Shown: positions 25,324 through 35,005, numbered from the stretch's first letter. The stretch is DNA of 64,000 nt from Sva-07 sp963715285 (GCA_963715285.1 CAVQRU010000019.1:85847-149846), one strand, 5' to 3'. Notes: generated from the letters alone by a model not told the origin. Program-made: numbers and translations.

Positions 25324-26557
25324 AGATCGGGGCGCGGTCCTTGTAGTCGGCCCATTCCCATTCGCTGCCGTACTCGTCGAGCAGGTCGAGGAAGGGCATC
25401 GGGGGGAGCGCCTCCGGGCCGACCACGCCGGGACGGTGCCAGATCCCGGTCGCGATCAGTTCGATCGCGACGGCGGGCATCACCGCGGTCTGCCAGACGA
25501 CGGCCTGGTGACCGAACTCGCTCATCGACCAGGCGTTGTCGACCACGTGGTACACGTACACCTCGCGTGGCTCACCGTCCTTGCCGAGGCCGGTGACCCA
25601 GGTACCTGCGCAGGTGCGACCGGTCATCTTCTCACCCAGTGTCGCGGGGTCGGGCAGGGTCGCTGCCACCACATCGCGAGGCGACACCTGGACGCCGTTG
25701 ACCTCGATCGTCTCGGTGGAGTGGAGGTCGAGCTTGCGGAGCGTCTTGAGGACGTCGATGAACTCCTCGCCGAGGCCGTACTTGAAGGTCACGCGCTGTG
25801 TGTCGATCCACCGGGGGATCAGGATGACCTCCTCGTGCTCGACGTTGACGCACTGCAGCGGTCCGATCCCCTCGGGGAAGGTGAAGATCTCCGGCTCGGA
25901 GAACGGCTCGGTCGTGAACCAGCCCCGCTCGCGTTCGTAGATCACGGGCGGGTTGAGACACTCCTCGATCGTCGTCCAGATCGAGAACGTCGGCGCGAAG
26001 TCGTAGCCGTCGACCACGAGGTCGGCCCCGTCACGGACACCGATCTCGTGGATCTCGCTGAACAGTTCCTCGGCGGCGTAGCGGGCGGCGACATCGGAGA
26101 AGCCGGGCTCGACGCCCATCCCGCACAGCGCCATCATCCCCCGGGCCTTCCAGGTGGGCGACTCGGCGAACTGCCCGTCGCCGAGGCGGATGCCGGTCTT
26201 CTCGTAGGGCTTGGTCGGGTGCGGCACCGAGAGGTTCATCGCCATGTCGACGTAGTTGCAGCCGGCGGCGAACGCGCCGTCGAAGATCGGTGGGTTGAAA
26301 CGCGGGTCACAGGCGTTGAGGACCACATCGGCCCGCATCGAGCGTGCCAACTCGGCGACCGAGACCTCCGAGGAGGCATCGATGTACGCAGCGACGATCC
26401 GTTCGCGGTCGTCGTTGCCACTCGCGGTCTCGACCGCCGCCTCGGCCTTGGCGACATCGATGTCGGCCACCGTGATGTGCGTGTAGACCTCCCTCGTCGA
26501 GGCGATCGCCACGAATGCCGAACCCACGCCACCTGCACCGACCACGAGTACTCGCAT
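25322..26557 (-). CDS. Saccharopine dehydrogenase-family oxidoreductase
   Basis: A 411-residue NAD(P)-dependent enzyme. The N-terminus MRVLVVGAGGVGSAFV is the Rossmann fold, VVLNACDPRFNPPIFDGAFAAGCNYVD matches the saccharopine dehydrogenase/carboxynorspermidine synthase family. Such enzymes form or cleave C-N bonds between an amino acid and a keto compound. With an FAD amine-type oxidoreductase and a class III aminotransferase next door, lysine, polyamine or related amino-acid turnover is likely, but the exact reaction is open. TACATT lies eight bases before ATG 26557. Confidence 0.85.
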   Translation of the reverse strand: MRVLVVGAGGVGSAFVAIASTREVYTHITVADIDVAKAEAAVETASGNDDRERIVAAYIDASSEVSVAELARSMRADVVLNACDPRFNPPIFDGAFAAGCNYVDMAMNLSVPHPTKPYEKTGIRLGDGQFAESPTWKARGMMALCGMGVEPGFSDVAARYAAEELFSEIHEIGVRDGADLVVDGYDFAPTFSIWTTIEECLNPPVIYERERGWFTTEPFSEPEIFTFPEGIGPLQCVNVEHEEVILIPRWIDTQRVTFKYGLGEEFIDVLKTLRKLDLHSTETIEVNGVQVSPRDVVAATLPDPATLGEKMTGRTCAGTWVTGLGKDGEPREVYVYHVVDNAWSMSEFGHQAVVWQTAVMPAVAIELIATGIWHRPGVVGPEALPPMPFLDLLDEYGSEWEWADYKDRAPI

Positions 26558-26617
26558 GGGCTGGCAATGTACTGCGCCGAGGACTCCCGAGAGCAGCGTG
26601 CGTCACGGCACGCTCGG

Positions 26618-26623
26618 TACGAT
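26618..26623 (+). promoter_or_regulatory. -10 hexamer of the FAD oxidoreductase gene
   Basis: TACGAT, seven bases before GTG 26631. Confidence 0.45.
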
Positions 26624-26630
26624 CCGCTCC

Positions 26631-28027
26631 GTGGACGACGCCCAACTGCGATCGCGGTCGCTCTGGCTCGACCAACTCGGTGGACCGATCCGGCGGCGGC
26701 CGCCGCTGGCAGGGCCGATCGACGTCGATGTCGCCATCGTCGGGGCGGGCTACACGGGCCTGTGGACCGCCTACTCGCTCCTGCAGGCCGACCCGTCGAT
26801 CCGCGTGGTGGTGATCGATCGGGAGACGGTCGGCTTCGGAGCGTCGGGTCGCAACGGGGGGTGGTGCGTCGGGGAACTGGCCGGCGGGCTGCACGGTGCG
26901 GTTGCCGCTGCCGGTCCCGAAGCGGGCGTCGCCATGACGAGAGCGATCATGGACACCGTCGCCGAGGTCGGTCGCACCGTCGCAGCGGAGGGCATCGACT
27001 GCGGATTCGTCCGAGGGGGCGTCATCCGGGTTGCCCGGACGACTCCGCAGGCCGACCGCCAGCGCGCCGAGGTCGATGCCTACCGGCGCCGCGGCTTCGG
27101 TGACGACACGCTCCGGCTCCTCGACGCCGGTGAGGCGACCGGCCACGTGGCGGCCACCGACGTCCTGGGTGGCCTGTTCTACGCCCCCGCGGCTCGGGTG
27201 CAGCCCGCGCGACTCGCCAGGGGGCTGGCCGACGCCGTCGAGCGGCTCGGCGGCGTCATCGTCGAGGACACCGCGGTCCGCGAGATCATCGGTCGGACAG
27301 CGACGTCGTCGCCCCGTGCGGTGACCGACCGGGGTGTGGTGCGCGCCGACGTCGTCGTGCGCGCAACCGAGGGGTACACCCGCGATCTCGTCGGCCATCG
27401 CCGCACCCTGGTCCCCCTCTACTCACTGATGGTCGCCACCGAGCCGTTGTCCGCGGACGTGTGGGACGACATCGGCCTGCGCGGGAGGGAGACCTTCGCC
27501 GACGATCGCCGGATGGTGATCTACGGACAGCGGACCACCGACGATCGGATCGCCTTCGGTGGGCGCGGCGCGCCGTATCGGTACGGGTCGGGCATCGATG
27601 CGGCCACGGAGGCGTCGTCGGGCGTCCACGAACGGATCGTCGCCACGCTTCGCGATCTGTTGCCGGCGCTCGGAGATGCTCACATCACCCACCGCTGGGG
27701 CGGGGTGCTCGGCGTCCCCGCGATTGGCGGCCATCGGTGGGCCTCGACCGCTCGAGCGGTGTCGCGTGGGCGGGGGGGTACGTCGGCGAGGGTGTCGCGG
27801 CGACCAACCTGGCCGGCCGCACGCTCGCCGACCTGATCGTGGGCAACGATTCCGAGCTGGTGTCGCTTCCCTGGGTGGGGCACCGGTCACCGCGCTGGGA
27901 GCCCGAACCGTTGCGTTGGACGGCGATCAACGGCGCACTCCGCGTCGCTGCGCTCGTCGACGACGACGAGCAACGCACGCAACGAACTTCACGTCTCGCT
28001 TCCGTCCTCGACCGCATCGTGGGATGA
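26631..28027 (+). pseudogene. FAD-dependent oxidoreductase (DAO family) with a single frameshift
   Basis: A D-amino-acid-oxidase-type flavoenzyme of about 465 residues, similar in layout to PuuB-like gamma-glutamylputrescine oxidoreductases. The FAD loop AIVGAGYTGLWTAYSL and GASGRNGGWC are intact. The frame starting at GTG 26631 runs normally to RWGGVLGVP near 27716 and then becomes nonsense, ending at 27836. The proper C-terminus (RDWRPSVGLDR, GVAWAGGYVGEGVAATNLAG) continues in another frame to 28027. Restoring one base in the CCCC run at 27717-27720 joins the two, so a one-base deletion is the simplest cause: either a real mutation or a sequencing error. The class III aminotransferase starts eight bases after the restored stop. 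Confidence 0.8.
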
Positions 28028-28034
28028 TGAGCCG

Positions 28035-29270
28035 ATGAACGCCGACAACCTGTCGCACGTGTGGTTCAAGGTCACCGATCTCGAGGTCGCCTCGGGTGAG
28101 GGATCGTGGGTGACCACCACCGCCGGAGACCGCTATCTCGACTTCAGTGGGGGCATCGCCGTCACGTCGACCGGACACAGCCACCCGCAGGTGACCGCAG
28201 CGATCGCGGAGCAGGCGAAGCGGTTCGTCCACGCACAGGCGAACGTCTACACCCACGACCTGCTGCAGCCGCTCGCAGCCAAGCTCGCCGAGATCTCGCC
28301 ACCGGGCATCGACACCTTCTTCTACGCGAATTCCGGCGCCGAGATCACCGAAGCCGCAGTGAAGCTCGCCAAGCAGGCGACGGGTCGTCCGAACATCATC
28401 GTGTTCCAGGGCAGCTTCCACGGCCGGACGCACCAGGCGATGGCGATGACCACGTCGAAGACCGTCTACCGCGCCGGCCATGCGCCGCTCCCGTCGGGCA
28501 TCTTCATCGCTCCCTACCCGAACGTCCGCTCGGACGACGTGCAGGACGAAGTGGCACGTGCGATCGCCGGATTCGACGAACTGCTCACCAGCGTCACCGC
28601 CCCGAGTGAGACCGCAGCCGTCATCATCGAGCCGGTGCTCGGGGAGGGCGGGTACGTCGCGGCGCCGGCCGGGTTCCTCGAGGCGATCGATCGTCGCTGC
28701 AAGGAACACGGGATGCTGTTCATCGCCGACGAGGTCCAGTCCGGGTTCGGTCGCACGGGCAGGATGTTCGCGATCGAGCACTACGACGTGCAGCCCGACA
28801 TCGTCTGCATGGCCAAGGGGATCGCGTCCGGTTTCCCGTTCTCGGCGCTCGGCACGAGGCGCGAACTCGACGACAAGTGGCCCACCGGATCGCACGGCGG
28901 CACCTACGGCGGCAATCCGATGGGGTGCGCTGCGGCGCTCGCGACGATCGAGGTGCTCACCGCGGACGGCTTCATGGCCGCGGTCGCCGAGCGCGGCCGC
29001 CAGCTCGGCGACGGGCTGCGCCGGCTGCAGGAGCACCACGCCTCGATCGTGCAGGTCCGTGCGCTCGGGCTGATGATCGCCGCGCAGTTCGACACCGCGG
29101 CGCGGACCTCTCAGATCGTCTCGCACTGCCTGCGTGAGGGCAAGCTGATCACGATGACCGCCGGCGCAGCCGGGACGACACTGCGGTTCATGCCGCCCTT
29201 GACCGTCACCGCCGACGAGATCGACCTGGCGTTGACGGCCCTCGACAAAGCGCTGATCGACGCGTCCTGA
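28035..29270 (+). CDS. Class III (omega) aminotransferase
   Basis: A 411-residue PLP enzyme of the acetylornithine/4-aminobutyrate aminotransferase group. LDFSGGIAVTSTGHSHPQV, FYANSGAEITEAAVKLAKQATGR, FIADEVQSGFGRTG and the PLP lysine K261 in CMAKGIASGFPFSALG are all present. Next to a DAO-type oxidoreductase and a saccharopine-dehydrogenase-like gene it most likely transaminates a terminal amine (GABA, putrescine-derived or similar). It begins eight bases after the FAD gene and is probably in its operon. Confidence 0.93.
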   Translation: MNADNLSHVWFKVTDLEVASGEGSWVTTTAGDRYLDFSGGIAVTSTGHSHPQVTAAIAEQAKRFVHAQANVYTHDLLQPLAAKLAEISPPGIDTFFYANSGAEITEAAVKLAKQATGRPNIIVFQGSFHGRTHQAMAMTTSKTVYRAGHAPLPSGIFIAPYPNVRSDDVQDEVARAIAGFDELLTSVTAPSETAAVIIEPVLGEGGYVAAPAGFLEAIDRRCKEHGMLFIADEVQSGFGRTGRMFAIEHYDVQPDIVCMAKGIASGFPFSALGTRRELDDKWPTGSHGGTYGGNPMGCAAALATIEVLTADGFMAAVAERGRQLGDGLRRLQEHHASIVQVRALGLMIAAQFDTAARTSQIVSHCLREGKLITMTAGAAGTTLRFMPPLTVTADEIDLALTALDKALIDAS

Positions 29271-29308
29271 TCGACGTGACCTGCTCGACGTGACCTGCCC
29301 GGTGCCGG

Positions 29309-30775
29309 TCAGCCGGCCAGGTCGGGCCGCGGGCACGCCGCCGGCCATCCGTTGCGGTCGGCCATGATCTCCGACACCAGCCGGGCGAGCTGCAGGGTGG
29401 TGCGGTCGTGGAGGAACGGACCGACGATCTGGACGCCGATCGGGAGACCGTCGGCGCTCGTGCCGACCGGGACGACCGTCGCCGGGAGCATGCCGACACC
29501 GGCGGGCGCGATCCACTTCCACAGGTCGAGGTAGGGATGCTCGACGCCGTCGATGTCGACGGTGCGCTCGAACTGCGGCATCGAGTGGTCGTGGACGAGT
29601 GCGGGGCGGGGATGCACCGGGAGCAGGATCGCGTCGACGCCCTCGAAGAACTCGGCCCAGCGCTCACGGATCTGCAGCCGTCGCTCGTTGTTCGACAACC
29701 AGTCGCGGTGTCGAGCGGCGGACGCCCGCTTGATCCAGGACATCGGGTCGTCGCCCGTGCCGGCCGCGTACTCGTCGAGGCGGTCCTTCGGAACACCCCC
29801 GGACAGCGCAGCGAAGAGCAGATCGCCGTAGACCGCGAACGCCTTCGACAGCGTGAAGCTCGGACGGGCCTCGGTGTCGATGCGGCCGCCGGCCTCGGCG
29901 AGCGCGCCGATGGTGTCGCCGAGCACGCGCCGGGTGTCCCGGTCGACCGGGGCCTCACCGTCGTCGATCCATGCCGCGATGCGGAAGTCGGCGAGCGTCC
30001 GGGCCCGGCTCGGCGGCAGCTCGAGACGCCACGCCGGTGTCATCCAGCGGTCGGGTCCGGCGAGGACGTCGAGGCCGATCTCGAGGTCGTCGACGGTGCG
30101 GGCGAGCGGGCCGACCACCGCGAGGTCGGCCTGGGTGAGGGTGCCGGGCATGCCGGGGATCTGGCCGTGGCCGGGCACGATCCCGTAGCTCGGTTTGTGG
30201 CCCATCACGCCGCTGTAGTGCGCCGGCACGCGGATCGATCCGCCGATGTCGCTGCCGACCTCCAGGGGCGTGAAGCCCATCGCCAGCGCCGCCGTCGACC
30301 CACCGGACGATCCGCCAGGGGTGTGGCGCACGTCGTGCGGGTTGTTCGTCGTGCCGTAGACGTCGTTGAAGCTCTGGATGTCGTCGGCGAACAGGGGCAG
30401 ATTGGTCTTGGCGAAGGGGATCGCTCCGGCCGCTCGAAGTCTGGCGACGGGCCAGGCGTCCTGCGTCGGAACGTGATCGGCGAGGTCGGTCGACCCCGAC
30501 GTGGTGATGCAGCCCTCGGTCTGGAACGAGTCCTTGATCGTCAACGGCACGCCGTGCAGCGCGCCGACCGGTTCCCCCGCCGCGACGGCCTCGTCGGCTG
30601 CACGAGCGGCTGACTGCGCTCGTTCGAGGTCCCACTGCACGATGGCGTTGACCGGGCCGTCGAGTTCCTCGATGCGTCGGACGAGGTGATCGAGGACCTC
30701 GACGCTCGAGAGCTGCCGCTCGCGGACCGCCGCAGCGATCTCGGTGGCCGACATCCAGTGCAGGTCGCTCATCAT
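29309..30775 (-). CDS. Amidase-signature family hydrolase
   Basis: A 488-residue amidase with the Ser-cisSer-Lys triad: K81 in PLTIKDSF, the GGSSGGS loop at 154-160 and the nucleophile S180 in GSDIGGS. Members hydrolyse amides from acetamide to aryl acylamides, and some act in Glu-tRNA amidotransfer; no GatB or GatC is nearby, so a stand-alone amidase is likely. ATG 30775 shares a base with the stop of the CHAD-CYTH gene; a second ATG three bases later is equally possible. Confidence 0.9.
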   Translation of the reverse strand: MMSDLHWMSATEIAAAVRERQLSSVEVLDHLVRRIEELDGPVNAIVQWDLERAQSAARAADEAVAAGEPVGALHGVPLTIKDSFQTEGCITTSGSTDLADHVPTQDAWPVARLRAAGAIPFAKTNLPLFADDIQSFNDVYGTTNNPHDVRHTPGGSSGGSTAALAMGFTPLEVGSDIGGSIRVPAHYSGVMGHKPSYGIVPGHGQIPGMPGTLTQADLAVVGPLARTVDDLEIGLDVLAGPDRWMTPAWRLELPPSRARTLADFRIAAWIDDGEAPVDRDTRRVLGDTIGALAEAGGRIDTEARPSFTLSKAFAVYGDLLFAALSGGVPKDRLDEYAAGTGDDPMSWIKRASAARHRDWLSNNERRLQIRERWAEFFEGVDAILLPVHPRPALVHDHSMPQFERTVDIDGVEHPYLDLWKWIAPAGVGMLPATVVPVGTSADGLPIGVQIVGPFLHDRTTLQLARLVSEIMADRNGWPAACPRPDLAG

Positions 30776-32271
30776 CAGGAGCTTGCCACCTCCTCACCGG
30801 CCTCCCCGACGCGGTCGGGGAGCCCGTCGAGGGCGAGGGCGGCGTTGGTGTAGCGACCGTCGTCGGTGACCTCGGCGCCGAACCACTGCGGTGCCTCGAA
30901 CGCCTCGAGTGCGGCAGACGACTCGAACTCGACTTCGGCGAGCACGAGCCCGCCGTGTGCTCCGCTGAACACGTCGAGTTCGATCACGCTGTCGCCGTCG
31001 GCGATCCGGTGGCGGGTCTTGGCGATCCGCTTGCCGTCGGTGTGCGGCCACGCGGCGTCGAAGTCGTCGCGGTCGATCGCCCACTCCAGCTCGGTCCGCT
31101 CGGCGCCGATTCCCGCCTTGAACGTCAGCGTGCAGCCCTCGGCTCCGGCGTCGCGGACGCGAACCGACGACTGCGTGCCGGTGGCGAGATACCCCTGGCG
31201 GATCTCGACACGGTCGGACAGGTCGAGACCCGGTGGGATCGCGTCGACCAGGAACTTCCGTTCGCGTTCGATCGTCGTGCGAGGACCGGCGCCGGTTCGC
31301 GGCGCAGCATCGGCGAGTTCCGCGAGTGCGGCGATGCCGCCGATCGGACGCTCGCGGCCCCGCCGCACCGTCAGACGCCAGTAGCCGCGCACCCGGCGAC
31401 GGAACGCGTCGGGCGACTCGACGTAGATCGTCGCCCCGGCGCGGAACGCCGCGTCGCGAAGCACGTCCTGTTGCTCGCGTGCCAGCCGTCGGACGTTCTC
31501 GACCGCGTCGGTGCTCCCGAAACGACTCGGATCGGCGTCGAGACGTTCGACGAGCACGGCGAGGTCGTGATCGTCGCCGAGCGCCTCGGCGAGCGCGTCG
31601 AGCTGGTCGATCAGGGGGTCCATCACCGTCGGAGCGGCGTCGCGGAGCAGGCGGGTCTGGTACCAGAGGTACTTCACCGACTTGCGCCACTCGTGCATGT
31701 GCCGATCGGTGGGTCGGTCGTACGCGATACGGAACCAGCGCCGACCGTCCCCGTAGGTCGCAGCGAGACCGGCTCCGAGCGGCGCCCAACGGTCGGGAAC
31801 CCGCCACGCGGAGCGGTCGCGGGCCTGGGCGAGCAGTGCCCGGGCGGCCAGGATCCGCTCGTCGCCGTCCTCGATCGATGCGGTCGCCTCGGCGGACAAC
31901 GCGGCCTGGTGGTCGCGTACCGATCGCAGCCCGGCGAGCGTGTCGTCCGAATGCGCGGACGATGCGGCGAGCAGGGTGTCGAAGGTCGCGAGCAGGGCGT
32001 GGGCGTCGCGCGTCGCCGACAGCTCGTTGGCGGCGCCGCGCACGAGACGATCGACGGCGCGGAAGTCGCGGCCGAGCGCCGGGCGCACGAGTCGGGCGAG
32101 GCCCCTGGTCTCCTTGCAGCGTTTCCGCACGTCGTGGATCACGGTCTCCACGTCGACCTCATCGCCGGCGGTCACCTCGTCGAGCCGGGCGATCGCGTCG
32201 CCGAGCCGTTCCCGTGCAACCCGGCGGACCTCGTGCGATGTCGGAGCAGCCGGGTCGATCACATAGCCCAT
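30775..32271 (-). CDS. CHAD domain protein with C-terminal CYTH (triphosphate tunnel) domain
   Basis: A 498-residue protein. Residues about 10-300 are CHAD, a histidine-rich helical domain that binds polyphosphate (VIHDVRKRCKETRGLARL, MHEWRKSVKYLWYQTRLL). From about residue 330 comes a CYTH domain beginning TTIERERKFLV, which supplies the ExExK metal/phosphate motif, then VRVRDAG, CTLTFKAG and LAEVEFES strands. CYTH usually precedes CHAD; here the order is reversed. A role in polyphosphate or inorganic triphosphate metabolism is inferred from the domains. Start ATG 32271. The gene is joined to the downstream amidase by overlapping codons. Confidence 0.88.
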   Translation of the reverse strand: MGYVIDPAAPTSHEVRRVARERLGDAIARLDEVTAGDEVDVETVIHDVRKRCKETRGLARLVRPALGRDFRAVDRLVRGAANELSATRDAHALLATFDTLLAASSAHSDDTLAGLRSVRDHQAALSAEATASIEDGDERILAARALLAQARDRSAWRVPDRWAPLGAGLAATYGDGRRWFRIAYDRPTDRHMHEWRKSVKYLWYQTRLLRDAAPTVMDPLIDQLDALAEALGDDHDLAVLVERLDADPSRFGSTDAVENVRRLAREQQDVLRDAAFRAGATIYVESPDAFRRRVRGYWRLTVRRGRERPIGGIAALAELADAAPRTGAGPRTTIERERKFLVDAIPPGLDLSDRVEIRQGYLATGTQSSVRVRDAGAEGCTLTFKAGIGAERTELEWAIDRDDFDAAWPHTDGKRIAKTRHRIADGDSVIELDVFSGAHGGLVLAEVEFESSAALEAFEAPQWFGAEVTDDGRYTNAALALDGLPDRVGEAGEEVASS

Positions 32272-32359
32272 GTCACCAGTGAACCCGATCGACGGCTCGA
32301 ACGACCGCACGAGCGGACCCCAGGGACGATCGACCCTGGTCGACCGGGTGGGCATGCCG

Positions 32360-32365
32360 TACCGT
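32360..32365 (+). promoter_or_regulatory. -10 hexamer of the thioredoxin gene
   Basis: TACCGT, seven bases before GTG 32373. Confidence 0.45.
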
Positions 32366-32372
32366 CCGAGGC

Positions 32373-32792
32373 GTGGCGAATCAGGTGGTTGCATGCCCGG
32401 CATGTGGGACGAAGAACCGGGTGCCGGTCTCGGCATCCGGCTCCCCCCGGTGCGCGAGCTGTCACGTCGACCTTCCGTGGCTCGTCGAGGCCGGCGATGC
32501 CGACTTCGCCGCTGCGGTCGAGACGAAGCGGCTGGTCCTGGTCGACCTGTGGGCGCCCTGGTGCGGGCCCTGTCGGATGGTGGCGCCGATCCTGGAGAAA
32601 CTCGCCGTCGAATTCGCCACGGACCTCAAGGTCGTGAAGGTCAACGTCGACGAGTCGCCGATGACGGCACAGCGCCATCAGGCTCGCAGCATCCCGATGT
32701 TGTTGTTCATGCGCGAGGGCGACGTCGTGGAGACCGTGGTCGGTGCGCAGCCCGAGCACGTGTTGAGGGCTCGCATCGAGGCGCTCGGATGA
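32373..32792 (+). CDS. Thioredoxin with N-terminal zinc ribbon (Trx2/TrxC type)
   Basis: A 139-residue thioredoxin. Cysteines 8, 11, 27 and 30 (CPAC, CASC) form a TrxC-like zinc ribbon; the active site WCGPC covers residues 63-67. Trx2-type proteins reduce disulfides under oxidative stress and the ribbon tunes their redox potential. The GTG start at 32373 is needed to include the first ribbon cysteine pair. Its TGA overlaps the ATG of the isomerase-like gene. Confidence 0.92.
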   Translation: MANQVVACPACGTKNRVPVSASGSPRCASCHVDLPWLVEAGDADFAAAVETKRLVLVDLWAPWCGPCRMVAPILEKLAVEFATDLKVVKVNVDESPMTAQRHQARSIPMLLFMREGDVVETVVGAQPEHVLRARIEALG

Positions 32793-34075
32793 CCTCTGCC
32801 GACGGTGCAACCGAACGGTTCCGCTACTCGGTGTTCGCCTCGGGGCTGCACGATGCCGCCGCCGTCGACCAGCTCACCGAACCGATTCGCGGTGTGCTCG
32901 ATCAACTCGGAGGCCGGCTCGTCGATGGAGCAGCTGGAGTCGATGGAGCCGATGACGTCGACGGGGCCCGGGTTCCCGTGGTGTTCGTGATCGCCACCGG
33001 TGGAACCGAGCGATCGGTGCTCGACGCGATCGCCGAGCGCAGGGTGTCACACGGTGACGAGGTGGTGACGCTGGTCGCGCATCGGGCGCACAACTCGCTG
33101 CCGGCGGCGCTCGAGACGCTCGCCGCGGTCCACCAGCACGGCGGCCGCGGCCGAATCGTGTTCGTGACGGGTGACCCCGTCGCCGACACTCGCCGGCTCG
33201 ACGAGGCCGTCCGCGACGCCGAGGCCATTCGGAGGTTCCGATCGACCCGACTCGGCATCATCGGCGGCCCGTCGTCGTGGCTCGTGGCGAGCAGTCCGAG
33301 CGCAGAGGTCGTCCGGCGCCGTTGGGGTCCCGAGATCGTCACCGTGGAACCGACCCGGATGATCGAGCTGACGCGGGTGCCGGTGGTTCCCACCGGCGTG
33401 CTCGCCGAGCGATTCACCAAGGTCGCCGATCCGGCCCGCAGCACGGTGGACTCGCGTGCCGTCAGTGATGCGATGGGCGTGCGCTCCGCGCTCGGTGACG
33501 TGCTCGAGGATCATTCGCTCGACGCCGTCACCGTGCGGTGTTTCGATCTCCTCGGTGATCCCGGGACGTCGGGTTGCCTCGCGCTCGCAAGTCTGAACGA
33601 CGACGGCATCGTCGCCGGTTGCGAAGGTGATGTCCCGTCGACGCTCGCGATGCTGCTCGTGCGTCACCTCCTCGATCAACCGTCGTGGATGGCGAACCCC
33701 GCAATCGTCGACGTCGACGAGAACCGGCTGGTGCTCGCGCACTGCACGGTGGCGCCGTCGATGCTCGACGGGTTCTCCCTCGACACGCACTTCGAGTCCG
33801 GCAAGGGCGTCGGCATCAGCGGACACTTCGCGTCGCAGCCGGTCACGCTGCTGCGTCTCGGTGGCGACGATCTCGACGAGTGCTGGATCGTGGAGGGCGA
33901 CATCGTTGCCACCGGCGACGACCCCGACCTCTGCCGGACGCAGGTCACGGTCGCAGTGTCGAGCGGCCACGTGCGCGAGTTGCTCGAGCGGCCGTTGGGC
34001 AACCACATCGTCCTCGCGTCGGGACATCACGAGGAGCGACTGCGTCGTTGGTGGACGCTCGCGGTTGCCGACTGA
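32789..34075 (+). CDS. L-fucose/L-arabinose isomerase-like protein
   Basis: A 428-residue protein whose layout resembles the sugar isomerase (FucI/AraA) fold. The C-terminal half has VRCFDLLGDPGTSGCLAL, GIVAGCEGDVPSTLAML and HCTVAPSML, segments seen in FucI-like proteins of unknown substrate. The N-terminal half reads PVVFVIATGGTERSVLD, a nucleotide-fold-like start. The gene overlaps thioredoxin (ATGA), which is an unexpected partner. Whether it isomerises a sugar is uncertain; key metal ligands cannot be assigned with confidence by eye. Confidence 0.7.
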   Translation: MTSADGATERFRYSVFASGLHDAAAVDQLTEPIRGVLDQLGGRLVDGAAGVDGADDVDGARVPVVFVIATGGTERSVLDAIAERRVSHGDEVVTLVAHRAHNSLPAALETLAAVHQHGGRGRIVFVTGDPVADTRRLDEAVRDAEAIRRFRSTRLGIIGGPSSWLVASSPSAEVVRRRWGPEIVTVEPTRMIELTRVPVVPTGVLAERFTKVADPARSTVDSRAVSDAMGVRSALGDVLEDHSLDAVTVRCFDLLGDPGTSGCLALASLNDDGIVAGCEGDVPSTLAMLLVRHLLDQPSWMANPAIVDVDENRLVLAHCTVAPSMLDGFSLDTHFESGKGVGISGHFASQPVTLLRLGGDDLDECWIVEGDIVATGDDPDLCRTQVTVAVSSGHVRELLERPLGNHIVLASGHHEERLRRWWTLAVAD

Positions 34076-34078
34076 GCC

Positions 34079-35005
34079 TCACGTGGCCGTCGGTCGTCGG
34101 TGGAACGCGGCGAGCACGTCCGCGAACCACTCGATCGACTCTCGGGTGATCGGGTCGACGACGAGTTGGACGTGTGCGGCCCCCGCGGCCTCGAATTCGC
34201 GCAGGTGGTCGGCGAGTTCCTCGGCTGTGCCCGTGATCGGCCGCACCGTGTCGACGTCGTCGTAGTCACCCATCTGACGGCCCAGCCCGCCCTCGAGCTG
34301 GACGAGCACGGCCGCCGTCGCTGCGACCTGCCCGGTCCGGCCGGCAGCGTCGACCAGCTCGTCGACGCGCTCCTTCTCGCGCCGGAATCCGTCGACGGTG
34401 TTGCCGTATTGACTCCACCACATGTTCCACGCATCGACGTGGGGCAGTGTGATGTCGAGCATCCGAGCGCCGATCGAGCCCACCATGAGTGGGGGGCCGG
34501 CAGCTCTCGCCCGTGGGTGCAGCACACAGCGCTCGAGGTCGTACCAGTCGCCGTGGAAGTCGATCGCACCCTCGCGCAGGAGGGTCCGCACGATCGTGAA
34601 GGCCTCGCCGAACCGGCTGACGCGGTGATCGTACGCGAACCCGAACGCTTCGTACTCGCGACGATTCCAGCCGGCGCCGAGCCCGAGGATGAGACGTCCG
34701 CCGGAGACGGCATCGACCGTCGCCGCCTGCTTGGCCAACATCGCCGGCGCGTGGAAGCTGGTCGATGCAACCAGCGGTCCGATGTCGATCGTGGTGGTCG
34801 ACGCTGCGATCGCTGCCAGCGAGGTCCACACCTCCCACGGTCCACGATCGCCGACGGCGAGTTCGTACTGCAGATGGTCGCCCAGCCAGAGCGAGTCGAA
34901 GCCGATCGCCTCGGCAGTCTTCGCCATCGCGATCAGCTCCGCGAACGGGACCTCCCACTCGACTTCGGGGAGTTGGACACCGATTCTCATTCGACGTTCG
35001 GGCAC
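34079..35005 (-). CDS. LLM-class F420-dependent oxidoreductase
   Basis: A 308-residue luciferase-like monooxygenase family protein: MRIGVQLPEVEW, AIGFDSLWLGDHLQY, GRLILGLGAGWNRREYEAFG, PPLMVGSIGARML. These F420-type relatives reduce or oxidise diverse substrates with coenzyme F420. I choose GTG 35005 because TAACCT lies six bases upstream; ATG 34990 is the alternative, five codons shorter. It ends four bases after the isomerase-like gene on the other strand. A palindrome overlaps its promoter. Confidence 0.9.
   Translation of the reverse strand: MPERRMRIGVQLPEVEWEVPFAELIAMAKTAEAIGFDSLWLGDHLQYELAVGDRGPWEVWTSLAAIAASTTTIDIGPLVASTSFHAPAMLAKQAATVDAVSGGRLILGLGAGWNRREYEAFGFAYDHRVSRFGEAFTIVRTLLREGAIDFHGDWYDLERCVLHPRARAAGPPLMVGSIGARMLDITLPHVDAWNMWWSQYGNTVDGFRREKERVDELVDAAGRTGQVAATAAVLVQLEGGLGRQMGDYDDVDTVRPITGTAEELADHLREFEAAGAAHVQLVVDPITRESIEWFADVLAAFHRRPTAT

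Noticed and set aside
29271..29298. 14-bp tandem duplication (TCGACGTGACCTGC twice) after the class III aminotransferase
   Set aside because: Too short and isolated to be more than a slippage event between convergent genes.
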